This document shows, one piece after another, positions 45,501 to 53,509 of a stretch of 64,000 nucleotides of DNA. Position numbers and translations under genes: made by a program. The stretch lies in assembly GCA_026692845.1 (NCBI GenBank), contig JAPLNM010000089.1, positions 1 through 64,000 of the forward strand, in the 5' to 3' direction. The notes below the pieces were generated by a model. That model saw only the letters and a list, made by a program, of their open reading frames with translations, searched no databases and was not told the DNA's origin. Source of the stretch: Planctomycetota bacterium. GTDB taxonomy: Bacteria; Planctomycetota; Planctomycetia; Pirellulales; Pirellulaceae. Positions within the stretch are counted from its first letter, which is position 1, and the number at the start of each line of letters is the position of its first letter.

Positions 45501-46137
45501 GGACGGCGAGGTCGTGTTGCGGCTTGCCGACGGCAAAGAAGTCACCATCAAAAAAGACGAGATCCAAGACATCAAAGAGTCTCGCTCGCTCATGCCCGAC
45601 GGGTTGCTCGATTCGCTCACTCAAGCCGAAGCGATCCATCTGTTGCGATTTATCACCGAGATGGGGAAGATCGATGGCAAGATGCTCGTCGCCCTCGACG
45701 GTGCGGTGCGCCAATGGGAGGCGCTCCAGTGGACTGAAAAAGCGCACGTGCTATTTAACCGTACCAGCCTCGATTCGATTGTAGGCGATCAATCGAACTT
45801 CACTTGGCAACTCCATCCGGCTATGGTTTCCGGGGGGGTTCCCATGCGATCGTTGGCCACGTTCCGACCTCACCCGGGTGTGCCCAACCACACGTTCTTG
45901 CGGACCAAGTTCACGATCACACGAGCCGGCGATGTGGTGTTGGATTTTGGCGACGCGCCTAAGGGAAGCATCTCGCTTTGGGCCAATAGCAAGCCTGTTC
46001 CTGTCGAGGGCAAAACCGTCAAGCTTCCGATGAGCTTAGGCGAGAACTGGATCTTTGTAGGGGTCAATCGAGACATCATCGGCCAGGAGTCGGTGAGCAT
46101 CTCGATCGATCCGAATGTGACGACCGCTAAGCAGTAG
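42523..46137 (+). CDS. giant PVC-type heme-binding CxxCH protein
   Basis: A 1204-residue exported protein (signal up to about ASALAQ-R). In order: a membrane-bound-dehydrogenase-type propeller (about 55-410; WQAELYAGDPAMAKPIHMNF, EDSDKDGKADRTIVFAEGL, GLDGALYIADWYNP), a long HEAT-like helical region (about 420-890) and a cytochrome c domain with the CxxCH at C928-IQ-C931-H932 (followed by GLVGPDLTSIG). The C-terminal 200 residues include a beta domain. This architecture is characteristic of Planctomycetes/Verrucomicrobia. Codon use looks richer in C-ending codons than neighbouring genes, which resembles rpsA in this window. A hairpin terminator follows. Confidence 0.93.
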   Translation: MTMTFVLRNSLAKNTLVKATLRIALCLLTCSAFDASALAQRELKDIPVPNADVEKTTFVVDEGWQAELYAGDPAMAKPIHMNFDNHGRLWIASSETYPQIKPGEPSNDKIIILEDSDKDGKADRTIVFAEGLLIPTGVLPANDGDKASAYVVNSDQLLYLRDTDGDLVADEKKVVLAGFGTEDTHHLLHSLRWGHDGWIYMNQSIYIHSHIETPWGVERLNGGGIWRFHPETKRLEIVVRGFVNPWGVHFDRYGQMFATDGAYGEGINYAFEGSVFVTAVGAKRLMTGLNPGSPKHCGLEILSGSHWPDSIRGSMVTNDFRAHRVCRFQVTEDRSGYESVQQAELIKTPHVAFRPIDAKQGLDGALYIADWYNPIIQHGEVDFRDPRRDRTHGRIWRLTHKDQKPVVSQPITAKDSVEKNLERLRDDADLVRLFAGQSLRQQIRAAGPAQASFDAQVQQAVKDPARGLEQLELSWVLEGLGNFDPTLQKSLFESTDGRLRAAYTHQIANQIRWVKTSQFESLDASQIGQWTALGKRLVQDEHPRVRLEAVRLLAQLPSVDAAQAACLALQKPMDRFLDFALWQTMRDLASVWLPEFRTGKFRFSNDPSAIAFALKAAEDPSTIDAVLTMLDEKISSDGPANAQAARSTMAILVAELGNAAQQAKLIDRLIDPVTPTALPDEALRGQLLQAILDASLRRKEALAIVPATAEALTKLAEQAIAKDKKSESLAPTDLGLVALRTLGPWRIPGTRPRIEAISQDASSTSAIRVAALRSLANLGDDSAKGLLAQLTQDASIEVAIAAMEGQADTNLAAAAKSLIGRLSTDPTGAEPLSNAAAGFLGRKDGAANLVAALQGASVDASAARQLKSALRKMNAGGELIQAIDAAGKLQENRWVLSDELRNKWLELAQTQGDPVQGEWIYRRNELQCIQCHKIGGVGGLVGPDLTSIGAQAPADYLLESLLNPAAKVKEGYNAKLVRTENDEVLAGIPVRESDGEVVLRLADGKEVTIKKDEIQDIKESRSLMPDGLLDSLTQAEAIHLLRFITEMGKIDGKMLVALDGAVRQWEALQWTEKAHVLFNRTSLDSIVGDQSNFTWQLHPAMVSGGVPMRSLATFRPHPGVPNHTFLRTKFTITRAGDVVLDFGDAPKGSISLWANSKPVPVEGKTVKLPMSLGENWIFVGVNRDIIGQESVSISIDPNVTTAKQ

Positions 46138-46154
46138 GAAGCCTACAGGATGCA

Positions 46155-46185
46155 CCGCCGAGAGCATTTCCCATGCTCTCGGCGG
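46155..46185. terminator. 13-bp stem-loop between convergent genes
   Basis: CCGCCGAGAGCAT (46155-46167) pairs perfectly with ATGCTCTCGGCGG (46173-46185) around a TTCCC loop. It lies 18 bases past the cytochrome stop and 41 bases from the stop of the convergent beta-helix gene, so it can serve both directions, though no long T-run follows. Confidence 0.7.
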
Positions 46186-46225
46186 GATGCGTGTTTACTT
46201 AAGTGCTAGAGAAGCAAGATACTTA

Positions 46226-47944
46226 CTAGGCGAAGCTTTGTAGTTCCGAGACGACCTGGTCCAACAGCCTTTCGTGCTGCAAAGCAGATCGATCATTGCT
46301 TAAAGAGGAACTGGTTGTCGTTTGTGATGACTGAATAAGCTTTGGGTTGGGGGCTTTTACCATCGCAGCGACGGAGAATCTCTGCGCGGCAAGGGATGCT
46401 CCCGGACTCGACGAGCGAAGTAAAGGCGATCCTTGAATCGCACCCGTAGAGTTTTCTTTTGAGCTCGTCGATTTCGATTCTAAGGTAGGCGCAGGTGTGG
46501 CGTTTCGGACGGTACTCTTGGTGCTTAGAGTTCCAGTTACCGTTGTAGAATCTCCGGCAAAGTCGACTGCACCGGTGTCCATTTCAGTGATTCGAGTATC
46601 GCCATTGAGGTCGCCCGATGGCAGGTAGTTCGATGACGCTCTACCGATGACCACCGAACCTGTGATCGGGCGAGCATTCAGACCAGTGCCATCGAGTTTG
46701 AGATTGGTGAATGAGGTAGCGAGGTTAGAAACATTGATATTTCCGGTTGCCACAGCTTGCCCGGTCCTGCTGCTCGAGTAAAACTGCCCAGTCGGAGAGT
46801 GGATTGCGTTGTTGGCAAATGCTAGGTCGGTCGTTAGCCAGTTGGTTAATTTGATCGTTGTAGCACCACCCAAAAAGGTATTGTTAGACACGACCAAATT
46901 GACTGGATTCGTCGTAAAGGGCTTCGAGACAAAAGCGGTCGACTTGCCAATGACCAGATTATTCCGTACCACGGCATCTGCAGTGACTTGGATTCCCGCA
47001 TCGATCGAATTGATTACGACGTTTTCCTCGATGACATTTCGGTCAGCCACTCCGCGACCGGTTCGATAGACGGTGATGCCTGGATACTTTGTTCCGTCAA
47101 CAAAGTTGTACTTGACCACATTGGCGTAGGAACCATCTTTGATCTCGATACCGTCGCCTTGGGCGGCTGTATCGCTGGCCAGGTGATGTAGGTAGTTACC
47201 AACCACGTGGCTGTTGTTGGTCTTGAAGACCCCATCGTTGGATCCTAGATAAAAACCCTCGCCATGGCCACCTGTGTAGGAGATTTCGTTATCGACGAAA
47301 TAGAGTTGGGAGGTGTTTTTCGAGTTCGCAGCCACTCCGACTCCCATCCCATGGTGGATTTTGGAGTCGTAGAGCATAAAGTTCGAAGCGGTTTGTAGTT
47401 TCAGCCCGGTGTCACCACCGTAGACATCCAAGTTTCGTATCAAAAGGTATTGAGAATTGTCCACGTTGATCACGTTTTGGAGCGAATCTTTGCGGGTGAT
47501 GGACACTTTCTCGCCAGGAGCCCCTTCGATCACAACCGGTTGGCTTGCAGTTCCTTGAGCCGTGATCACGAAGTAGGAGTCGACGGAGTAAGTTCCGGCG
47601 TGGATGACGACCCTTGAGCCGGCAGGAAGGGTTGTCAGGAGGCCTTTAAGTGCCGCCCCGTTTTGGGCTGGGGTGAGGCTTGGGTCGTAAAAAACCTCGC
47701 GAGTCACCGGGCCGATGTTTTGGTACCAAGCGGGAGCAGCAGAGGGCACTCCGTCGGTTTTCCTCCAGAATGGAGCTGGAACCTTGGACGAAGGCGTGGA
47801 TGAGTACAGACCGGGTAGGGATTCACCCGTACCGCCTGGGAGAGCCCCCCAGAGTCCAGAGTCGGCGGCAAACAGCTCTCGTTTTTCGAGTTGCTGAACG
47901 TGGAGAACTCGGGGGGTATGGCTTTTTTTCTTATGGCTCAACAT
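46226..47944 (-). CDS. secreted right-handed beta-helix protein with LExR-L-type N-terminus
   Basis: A 572-residue surface or extracellular protein. Residues 17-28 read QQLEKRELFAAD, a variant of the LExR-LLxAD motif at the start of many planctomycete exported proteins. The body is a right-handed parallel beta-helix (about residues 90-420; repeats such as YLLIRNLDVYGGDTGLKLQT, FMLYDSKIHHGMGVG, VVRNNLVIGKSTAFV), followed by a Ser/Thr-rich C-terminal region. Pectin-lyase-fold proteins of this type bind or cut polysaccharides; catalytic residues cannot be assigned. ATG 47944 is chosen over an upstream one inside a repeat array. Confidence 0.85.
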   Translation of the reverse strand: MLSHKKKSHTPRVLHVQQLEKRELFAADSGLWGALPGGTGESLPGLYSSTPSSKVPAPFWRKTDGVPSAAPAWYQNIGPVTREVFYDPSLTPAQNGAALKGLLTTLPAGSRVVIHAGTYSVDSYFVITAQGTASQPVVIEGAPGEKVSITRKDSLQNVINVDNSQYLLIRNLDVYGGDTGLKLQTASNFMLYDSKIHHGMGVGVAANSKNTSQLYFVDNEISYTGGHGEGFYLGSNDGVFKTNNSHVVGNYLHHLASDTAAQGDGIEIKDGSYANVVKYNFVDGTKYPGITVYRTGRGVADRNVIEENVVINSIDAGIQVTADAVVRNNLVIGKSTAFVSKPFTTNPVNLVVSNNTFLGGATTIKLTNWLTTDLAFANNAIHSPTGQFYSSSRTGQAVATGNINVSNLATSFTNLKLDGTGLNARPITGSVVIGRASSNYLPSGDLNGDTRITEMDTGAVDFAGDSTTVTGTLSTKSTVRNATPAPTLESKSTSSKENSTGAIQGSPLLRSSSPGASLAAQRFSVAAMVKAPNPKLIQSSQTTTSSSLSNDRSALQHERLLDQVVSELQSFA

Positions 47945-47962
47945 GGTACGGGGATTGCTCCT

Positions 47963-48042
47963 GGGGTTAGCATCCGTTGGGGTTAGCATCCGTTGGGGTT
48001 AGCATCCGTTGGGGTTAGCATCCGTTGGGGTTAGCATCCGTG
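47963..48042. repeat. 16-bp tandem repeat array, five units
   Basis: GGGGTTAGCATCCGTT occurs five times head to tail (last unit ends TG). It lies immediately upstream of the beta-helix gene, in its 5' leader/promoter region. Confidence 0.95.
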
Positions 48043-48172
48043 ATGGTCGATTCGAGCCGACGGCCCACGTTGAGAATTTCTTACCGCAATCTTTAGATGC
48101 CCTTTTTTGGGGATGGTTCCACGTCGGGCTAGCCTAGCCCGCATCAAATGCACCCGTTCCCACGACACAGGC

Positions 48173-48252
48173 CCCGTGGGCTTAAAAACCCGTGGGCTTA
48201 AAAACCCGTGGGCTTAAAAACCCGTGGGCTTAAAAACCCGTGGGCTTAAAAA
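48173..48252. repeat. 16-bp tandem repeat array, five units (different sequence)
   Basis: CCCGTGGGCTTAAAAA occurs five times head to tail. It lies 130 bp from the GGGGTTAGCATCCGTT array, has the same period and copy number but an unrelated unit. The desaturase stop is 28 bases beyond it. GTGGGCTTAAAAACCC could form small hairpins with adjoining units. Confidence 0.95.
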
Positions 48253-48280
48253 AACGGTATGGTAGGGACATATCGCGAAG

Positions 48281-49306
48281 TTATCGCTTCCAAGACTGAG
48301 GCCGTACCACGTCGTAAACCAGGCCTAGTTTCTCGAAGACCCAGATCGTCAGCCAACTGACATCGAATTCCCACCACTTGTGTCCGTGCGCGGCGGCTCG
48401 TTGATCGGCATGGTGGTTGTTGTGCCAGCCTTCCCCGTTGGCGATCAAACCGATCAACCAGTTGTTGCGACTGTTGTCCTTAGTCTCGTAGTTCCTGTAG
48501 CCCCAGATGTGGGTCACGGAGTTGACACTCCAGGTGATGTGCCAGTTTAAAACGGTTCGCACGAACACTCCCCAGACGAGCAAGCTCGATCCGAACTGGA
48601 TGCCGCCCCACAGATTTCCCGTCATGAGCCAGCCGAGGACAAATCCGACGATTGGGTAAAGGACCGCGACGGCCAGATAGACCTTGAGCCAATTCCAATG
48701 GCGTTCGAGCTTAAGGTAGAATGGGTCTTTCAGGAGGTCTCGTGTGAATCGTTGGTAGTCTTTGACATCGGTGAATTCTCGGTTCTCGAACATCAGCCAA
48801 CCGAAGTGTCCCCAGAAGAAAGTGACCAAGGGACTATGCGGATCGGGTTGATGGTCCGAATGCTGATGGTGGATCCGGTGCATGGCGACCCAGCAAGCCG
48901 GAGTGTCTTGCATCGTGCAAACGCCGAGCAAGGCCAGCGTGTGCTCGAACCACTTCGGAGCGTTCATCCCTCGGTGGGTCAAAAGGCGATGGTAGCCGAT
49001 GTTGATCCCTAAGGTACCGAAAACATAAAGCCCGAGGATACTCAGCACCACTCCGGTCCAACTGAAGAGCCAGGGGACAAAGGCCAAGCAGGCAAGTAAG
49101 TGGATCAAGGGAATCGAAATCGCATACCGCCAACGGACTTGGACCGGCTCGACGGCCGTCTGCGGCCAAGCCAGCGTCTGGTTCGGATCGGCAGGCAGTA
49201 CCTTGGGCTGGTTCGAGGTCGCTTGTGCAACGGATTGCGTTGGCTTTTCAGGCACGATGTCGATCGACATGGAGTGTGTTGGTTTAGGGATTGTGCGGAG
49301 GGGCAT
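48281..49306 (-). CDS. acyl-CoA / acyl-lipid delta-9-type fatty acid desaturase
   Basis: A 341-residue integral membrane diiron desaturase. The three histidine boxes are H106-RLLT-H111, H143-RIHH-147 and H295-NN-HH-299, and hydrophobic segments lie at about 62-100 and 205-255. It introduces a double bond into a saturated acyl chain, setting membrane fluidity. The first 50 residues are Pro/Thr/Gln-rich, so the start may be 49306 or ATG 49270. It has no obvious operon partner. Confidence 0.93.
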   Translation of the reverse strand: MPLRTIPKPTHSMSIDIVPEKPTQSVAQATSNQPKVLPADPNQTLAWPQTAVEPVQVRWRYAISIPLIHLLACLAFVPWLFSWTGVVLSILGLYVFGTLGINIGYHRLLTHRGMNAPKWFEHTLALLGVCTMQDTPACWVAMHRIHHQHSDHQPDPHSPLVTFFWGHFGWLMFENREFTDVKDYQRFTRDLLKDPFYLKLERHWNWLKVYLAVAVLYPIVGFVLGWLMTGNLWGGIQFGSSLLVWGVFVRTVLNWHITWSVNSVTHIWGYRNYETKDNSRNNWLIGLIANGEGWHNNHHADQRAAAHGHKWWEFDVSWLTIWVFEKLGLVYDVVRPQSWKR

Positions 49307-49503
49307 TTGTTGAAAGTTCCCGGTCGGTCAAGTATCGTCGAAGGGTCTCATAGCGTCGACCGTCAAAATCGGAATTATGCAACCGTTTCCTATCTCGGTC
49401 TGATGCCCAGGGCTGCATAAACCGCAAGGATTTTAATGCCTTTCTCAGGGGAAGAGACCTGTGGCATGTGGGGGTTTTGCCACCTTTAGAGGACTAGGAC
49501 GCA

Positions 49504-52500
49504 TTACCTTGGCCGATTCCCGCGGGGCTGAAGGGGATTGTAGTCGCGGGCCGATGGGAGCGTCGGCGAGGAACTCCCGGCCGATCCGCCAAGAGGTGAA
49601 ACGCTCGGTTGGGTGCTGTTAGGTTGAAGACTGCTTGGCTGCATATTCATTGGAAATGCTCCTTCGATCTTGCGGATTTGGGCGTTGATTTGTCCGGTAC
49701 GCAGGCGCATCGACGCGGAGCTGACCTGGATCGACTGGCCTGCGTCGGACTGGTTCGGGCCCCCAAGCCTTCGGATCGTCGCTGGCCGCTGGACCGTCCC
49801 TTCGACCCTGACGGCATCGTCGAGGGCCGCATACCCGATGCGGCTTGCATCGACGACCACATCGCCCGATTCGGTCCGACTGGTCAATTGAGCCGCACCC
49901 AACGCATCGATTTCCCAAGCTCCCTTCGAGCGTGTTGCAGGACCTTGGTTGTAACTCAAACTCGAAGCATCGAAGAGATTGAGTTGATCGCAGATTAGAC
50001 GCGATTGTTGGGGAGCTAAGCGTTCGGAGTTCCTCACATCGAGTTGGTCATCCCAACTGGCGATCGGTCCGAGCAAGGCGGCGACCTTGTCATAGAACGA
50101 TACGATCCGCTGGGGGACTGAACCTTCCATGCGACCGACAAAAGTCAGATGCAAGCATTGAAGGGTTTCGGGACCAGCGCCGGGGGGGGGTGTTGCCGCC
50201 GCCGGGGTGCCGGGCTGTAGCACCCCGGTCGCTAGCGAACTGGTGTTGGCGAAGCGTCGGCTCCATAACTGGCCAGGTCCAAAACCCACCCAAGTTCGCG
50301 AGGGAACTTGGAATTCCAATCGGGGAAGAACAAAGTTTTCCGCAGAGCGGCGGACTCCGGCTAGATCGGTTTGCACTGCTTTGATATCCACATCGCCATC
50401 GAGTCGCACGATTTGAACCTCCGGCCGCACGGCAGGCTTGGGGCTTTTTCCCGACCCAGTCGGCCATTGGAATGCGACCCGCTGCGACATGTCCAGAGTC
50501 AACGTCCGTGCGTTGGCCAAAAGATGCCACAGTGTGCTCGCATCGGTTTGAAGTCTGCAGTCGATGATGACCCCCCCTCCGAACCTCGCGGTTCGGCCAT
50601 CGAAGGTCATCCGTTCGCCCCACTGGACTCGAGGTGCCGACCTCCAATTCCAACTGCCATCGTTGGGTTCCTGCGAGAGTGCCTCCTGAGGCAAGATTAA
50701 CTCGCCGGGCTGATTGATCCAAAACAACTGATCGTTCTGGGATAGCTGCAACTCCTTGGCAACGACCCAACCGGATCCAACGGCGATTTTGGCTGGTTGG
50801 CCGACCAGGTAGACGTTCGACCGTTCGCTCGATTCGCTCTGAATCACGAGCTTGTCCCCCGTAGCACTCAGAGGCCAAGGAGATTCGGCTGATAGGAATT
50901 CTCGCAACAGCGTAAAATTTCCTTCGAGAGTCAAATTCTCGACGATGCTTTCGTTTCCGATTCGAACGATGTCGGCTTCAAGCGTCTTGCCGGTAATGCT
51001 CATCGGAGCGCCGGGTGGGGTGCTTGTGCGAACTGCTGGTCGAGGGGCAGGTAGGCCCGTTGGCAACGCGTTTGCCAGTGGATTTTGCAGTGGATTTTGC
51101 AGTGGATTTTGCAGTGGATTTTGCAGTGGATTTTGCAGTGCAGGTGTGGCTAGATTCGGAGGCGACAGATTGCCAGTAGGAGCCGACGTTGGTCCTTTTG
51201 GGGCCTTGGATTTGGCTCCTGAGTCGCTGATCGAATACCCTGCGCGAAGTGCTTCTTGGGGATCGAGATGTCGGAAGCGAACGGCCATCGATTCGACTTG
51301 GGCGTTGAGTTCCGGGGTGTTGACCAGGACCTGACCATCGGCGGTGATCGAGTCGGGGATAAAGGCGGGTAACTTGCCGTCTGGGTAGTAGGGGGCAAGT
51401 TTTGCAGCGATTGCATCGTCGACTGGCAAGACCCACAAATGGAGTTTTTCGGCAACGAACCTACCGCGAAGCGAACTGCTGATATTGGCTCCTCCGTCGA
51501 TCGAAATCAGATCTCGGTTTTCGTGGGGTCGGATCGACAAGCGTTTGCTCCAACGAAGGTTCCAGATCTCCCCTTCCTCCGATTCGACTTGGGCCTGTCC
51601 TATCCCGTCTGCGATGACCCAACCGAGTCGCGTGAACTTCGACGGCTCCCCGTTGGAGAGGGCTTCGGGATTTTGGTACTGGATGTTGGGCGAGGTGATC
51701 TGCATGTTGCCTCGTTTGAGAAACACTCTCGAGGAATTTTTGGGTGCAGAACCGGGTAAGACGTTGCTCAAGCTCACCATGCCATGGACAAGGTCCATGA
51801 CCAAGTGCTGTCCGTGGGCTTCGGCCTGCATACCTGGAGCATTGAGTCGCACCCAACGGCTTTGGTCGTTTGGATCTCTTCCTGGCAATCCGATCGCTTC
51901 GAGTCGGTCGAGTTTCCAGGCCGTTTGGTCTTGGTTTGAATTCCAACCCACATTGAATCTTAGTTCGTTGCAGTCGAATGTATCGATGGGCTTGCCCTCG
52001 ACGACATGTTCGAGATGCACACCGTCCATGAAGGTGGCTTGGGATTGATGGAATTGAAACTGGAATCGACCACGGCAATCGAGTTTGGCGTAAGCTTTCG
52101 ATGCTCGATCTGTACCCGCCGGATCGGTCGGCCATAGGCCTCCGTTTTGGAGTTCGAGTTGCACTTGATCGACGTAGAACAGTTGCAGGTAATCGAGTCC
52201 TGCGAAAGGGCTGTTGCTTTTGGCAGTCGCTGCGGCGGTCGATTCTGATAGCAGATCTTGGTCCATGAAGATCGAAAGGTAACGGCCTTGAACGCTTGAG
52301 CCGCCGAGTTTCATGCTGATTTGTTTGTCGGTCCAAACCTGACGTTTATCGATACGAACATCTTCGGCGATGATTCGCATTTCGCCTTGGTTGGTCCTTG
52401 GATCGGGTGGTGAGTAGATTTCGATCTGGCCGCTGAGTTGGCCTTGAGCCACCGGAGGAGGGTGGCCTAGGGTCCAATCGAATGCGGCTTTGAATTGAAT

Positions 52501-52902
52501 CTCCGCACCCTTGGGGCTATTGATGAAGATCGCGCGTTGGTTCTCTTTTTGGCCATTGGGATTTTGACCATCGTGATTTTTGCCTTTGTGATTTTTTGGA
52601 TTGATCACGATGGTCAGTGGGCTAAATCTCCAACGGGTATCGGTCAACTGTTCGCGTTTTTGGTACAGCAGGATGAACTGATCCTGTTCGATGACCAAGG
52701 GGGATTGGCGTTGCCAGGAGCCTTCGGGGAAATAAGCTTGCCACCATTGAGCCGTTTGTCCGGTCGGGTTGTGTTGGTTGACCCAGCGCGAAGGTTCGAT
52801 CGATTTGGCGGGCTGGACACTTGGCGTTACGAGCAGTTCGTAGCCCACGAGGCAGGCTAATAGCGGCAAGAGGATCTGCAGGTAATACTTCAGGAAGATC
52901 AT
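49504..52902 (-). CDS. giant LptC/LptA-like (OstA-type) LPS-transport protein
   Basis: 1132 residues from ATG 52902, which overlaps the kdsC stop by 4 bases (ATGA). A single N-terminal membrane helix (YYLQILLPLLACLVGYELLV, about residues 5-25) anchors a very long periplasmic region. Segments resemble LptC/LptA-type beta-jellyroll repeats: GQIEIYSPP ... MRIIAEDVRIDKRQVWTDKQ with GGSSVQGRYLSIF; EADIVRIGNESIVENLTLEG; VRVEGTVQRPATI. Pro/Asn-rich linkers include a 12-bp repeat (51076-51135). LptC (about 190 residues) plus LptA (about 185) are far shorter. Gene order kdsD-kdsC-this matches kdsD-kdsC-lptC-lptA of proteobacteria. No lptB in the window. Confidence 0.75.
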   Translation of the reverse strand: MIFLKYYLQILLPLLACLVGYELLVTPSVQPAKSIEPSRWVNQHNPTGQTAQWWQAYFPEGSWQRQSPLVIEQDQFILLYQKREQLTDTRWRFSPLTIVINPKNHKGKNHDGQNPNGQKENQRAIFINSPKGAEIQFKAAFDWTLGHPPPVAQGQLSGQIEIYSPPDPRTNQGEMRIIAEDVRIDKRQVWTDKQISMKLGGSSVQGRYLSIFMDQDLLSESTAAATAKSNSPFAGLDYLQLFYVDQVQLELQNGGLWPTDPAGTDRASKAYAKLDCRGRFQFQFHQSQATFMDGVHLEHVVEGKPIDTFDCNELRFNVGWNSNQDQTAWKLDRLEAIGLPGRDPNDQSRWVRLNAPGMQAEAHGQHLVMDLVHGMVSLSNVLPGSAPKNSSRVFLKRGNMQITSPNIQYQNPEALSNGEPSKFTRLGWVIADGIGQAQVESEEGEIWNLRWSKRLSIRPHENRDLISIDGGANISSSLRGRFVAEKLHLWVLPVDDAIAAKLAPYYPDGKLPAFIPDSITADGQVLVNTPELNAQVESMAVRFRHLDPQEALRAGYSISDSGAKSKAPKGPTSAPTGNLSPPNLATPALQNPLQNPLQNPLQNPLQNPLANALPTGLPAPRPAVRTSTPPGAPMSITGKTLEADIVRIGNESIVENLTLEGNFTLLREFLSAESPWPLSATGDKLVIQSESSERSNVYLVGQPAKIAVGSGWVVAKELQLSQNDQLFWINQPGELILPQEALSQEPNDGSWNWRSAPRVQWGERMTFDGRTARFGGGVIIDCRLQTDASTLWHLLANARTLTLDMSQRVAFQWPTGSGKSPKPAVRPEVQIVRLDGDVDIKAVQTDLAGVRRSAENFVLPRLEFQVPSRTWVGFGPGQLWSRRFANTSSLATGVLQPGTPAAATPPPGAGPETLQCLHLTFVGRMEGSVPQRIVSFYDKVAALLGPIASWDDQLDVRNSERLAPQQSRLICDQLNLFDASSLSYNQGPATRSKGAWEIDALGAAQLTSRTESGDVVVDASRIGYAALDDAVRVEGTVQRPATIRRLGGPNQSDAGQSIQVSSASMRLRTGQINAQIRKIEGAFPMNMQPSSLQPNSTQPSVSPLGGSAGSSSPTLPSARDYNPLQPRGNRPR
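51076..51135. repeat. 12-bp in-frame tandem repeat, five units
   Basis: CAGTGGATTTTG is repeated five times head to tail inside the LptC/LptA-like gene. On the coding strand it encodes five LQNP-type tetrapeptides in a linker between beta-rich segments. Confidence 0.95.
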
Positions 52903-53465
52903 CGGAGTCGAGCAGGGACGAGGTCCTCCCATCTTCCTTTGGCTTGCAAAATTCTTTCGATCAGCTCTCGCACCGCGCCGCGTCCGCCTGCGCTGTTGGT
53001 CACCCAGTGCGAGATCTGCTTGACCTCCGCGGCCGCATCGGCCACCGTGACGGCTAGACCCACGTTGGCCAAGACCGGCATGTCGGGTAGATCATCGCCG
53101 ATGTAGCAGACCTCTTGGGGTTGGACTCCGATGGCCTGCATCATTTCTCGGGCAGCAGGAAGCTTGTCCGCGAAGCCTTGACGCACCCACTGGATTCCGA
53201 GTTCCTGGGCTCGAAGCTTCACGACCTGCGAATTCCTGGCCGTCAGAAGTCCGAATTCAAAGCCCGCTTTTTTCCAAAGTTTGATCCCGTGCCCATCCCT
53301 TACGTAAAAGGATTTGCTCTCCACTCCAGCGTTGTCGAGGGTGATCATTCCATCGGTTAAAACGCCGTCGACATCCGAGAGGATCAACCGTATGGGCTTA
53401 GCAATTTCGTAGTCGCGGTGGTTCAAGGAATAGAGCTTTCCACAAGGGAGGTTGAACGGAAGCAA
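52899..53465 (-). CDS. kdsC: 3-deoxy-D-manno-octulosonate 8-phosphate phosphatase
   Basis: A 188-residue HAD-family enzyme of the YrbI type, without a cap domain as expected for KdsC. The nucleophile motif is D31-V-D33-G (LSDVDGVLTDG); the motif with conserved lysine is in QGFADKLPA and motif IV is CYIGDDLPDMPVL. It removes phosphate from KDO-8-P in LPS core synthesis. The kdsD stop lies 44 bases upstream and the LptC/LptA-like start overlaps by 4 bases. Start ATG 53465; a few N-terminal residues (MLPFNLPCGKLYS) may be extra. Confidence 0.93.
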   Translation of the reverse strand: MLPFNLPCGKLYSLNHRDYEIAKPIRLILSDVDGVLTDGMITLDNAGVESKSFYVRDGHGIKLWKKAGFEFGLLTARNSQVVKLRAQELGIQWVRQGFADKLPAAREMMQAIGVQPQEVCYIGDDLPDMPVLANVGLAVTVADAAAEVKQISHWVTNSAGGRGAVRELIERILQAKGRWEDLVPARLR

Positions 53466-53509
53466 GTCGTAGGGGCGATGCGATGATGCGGTGGCTGAGG
53501 TACAAAGGA

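Noticed and set aside
47963-48252. CRISPR-like arrays
   Set aside because: Units are 16 bp, head to tail, without spacers.
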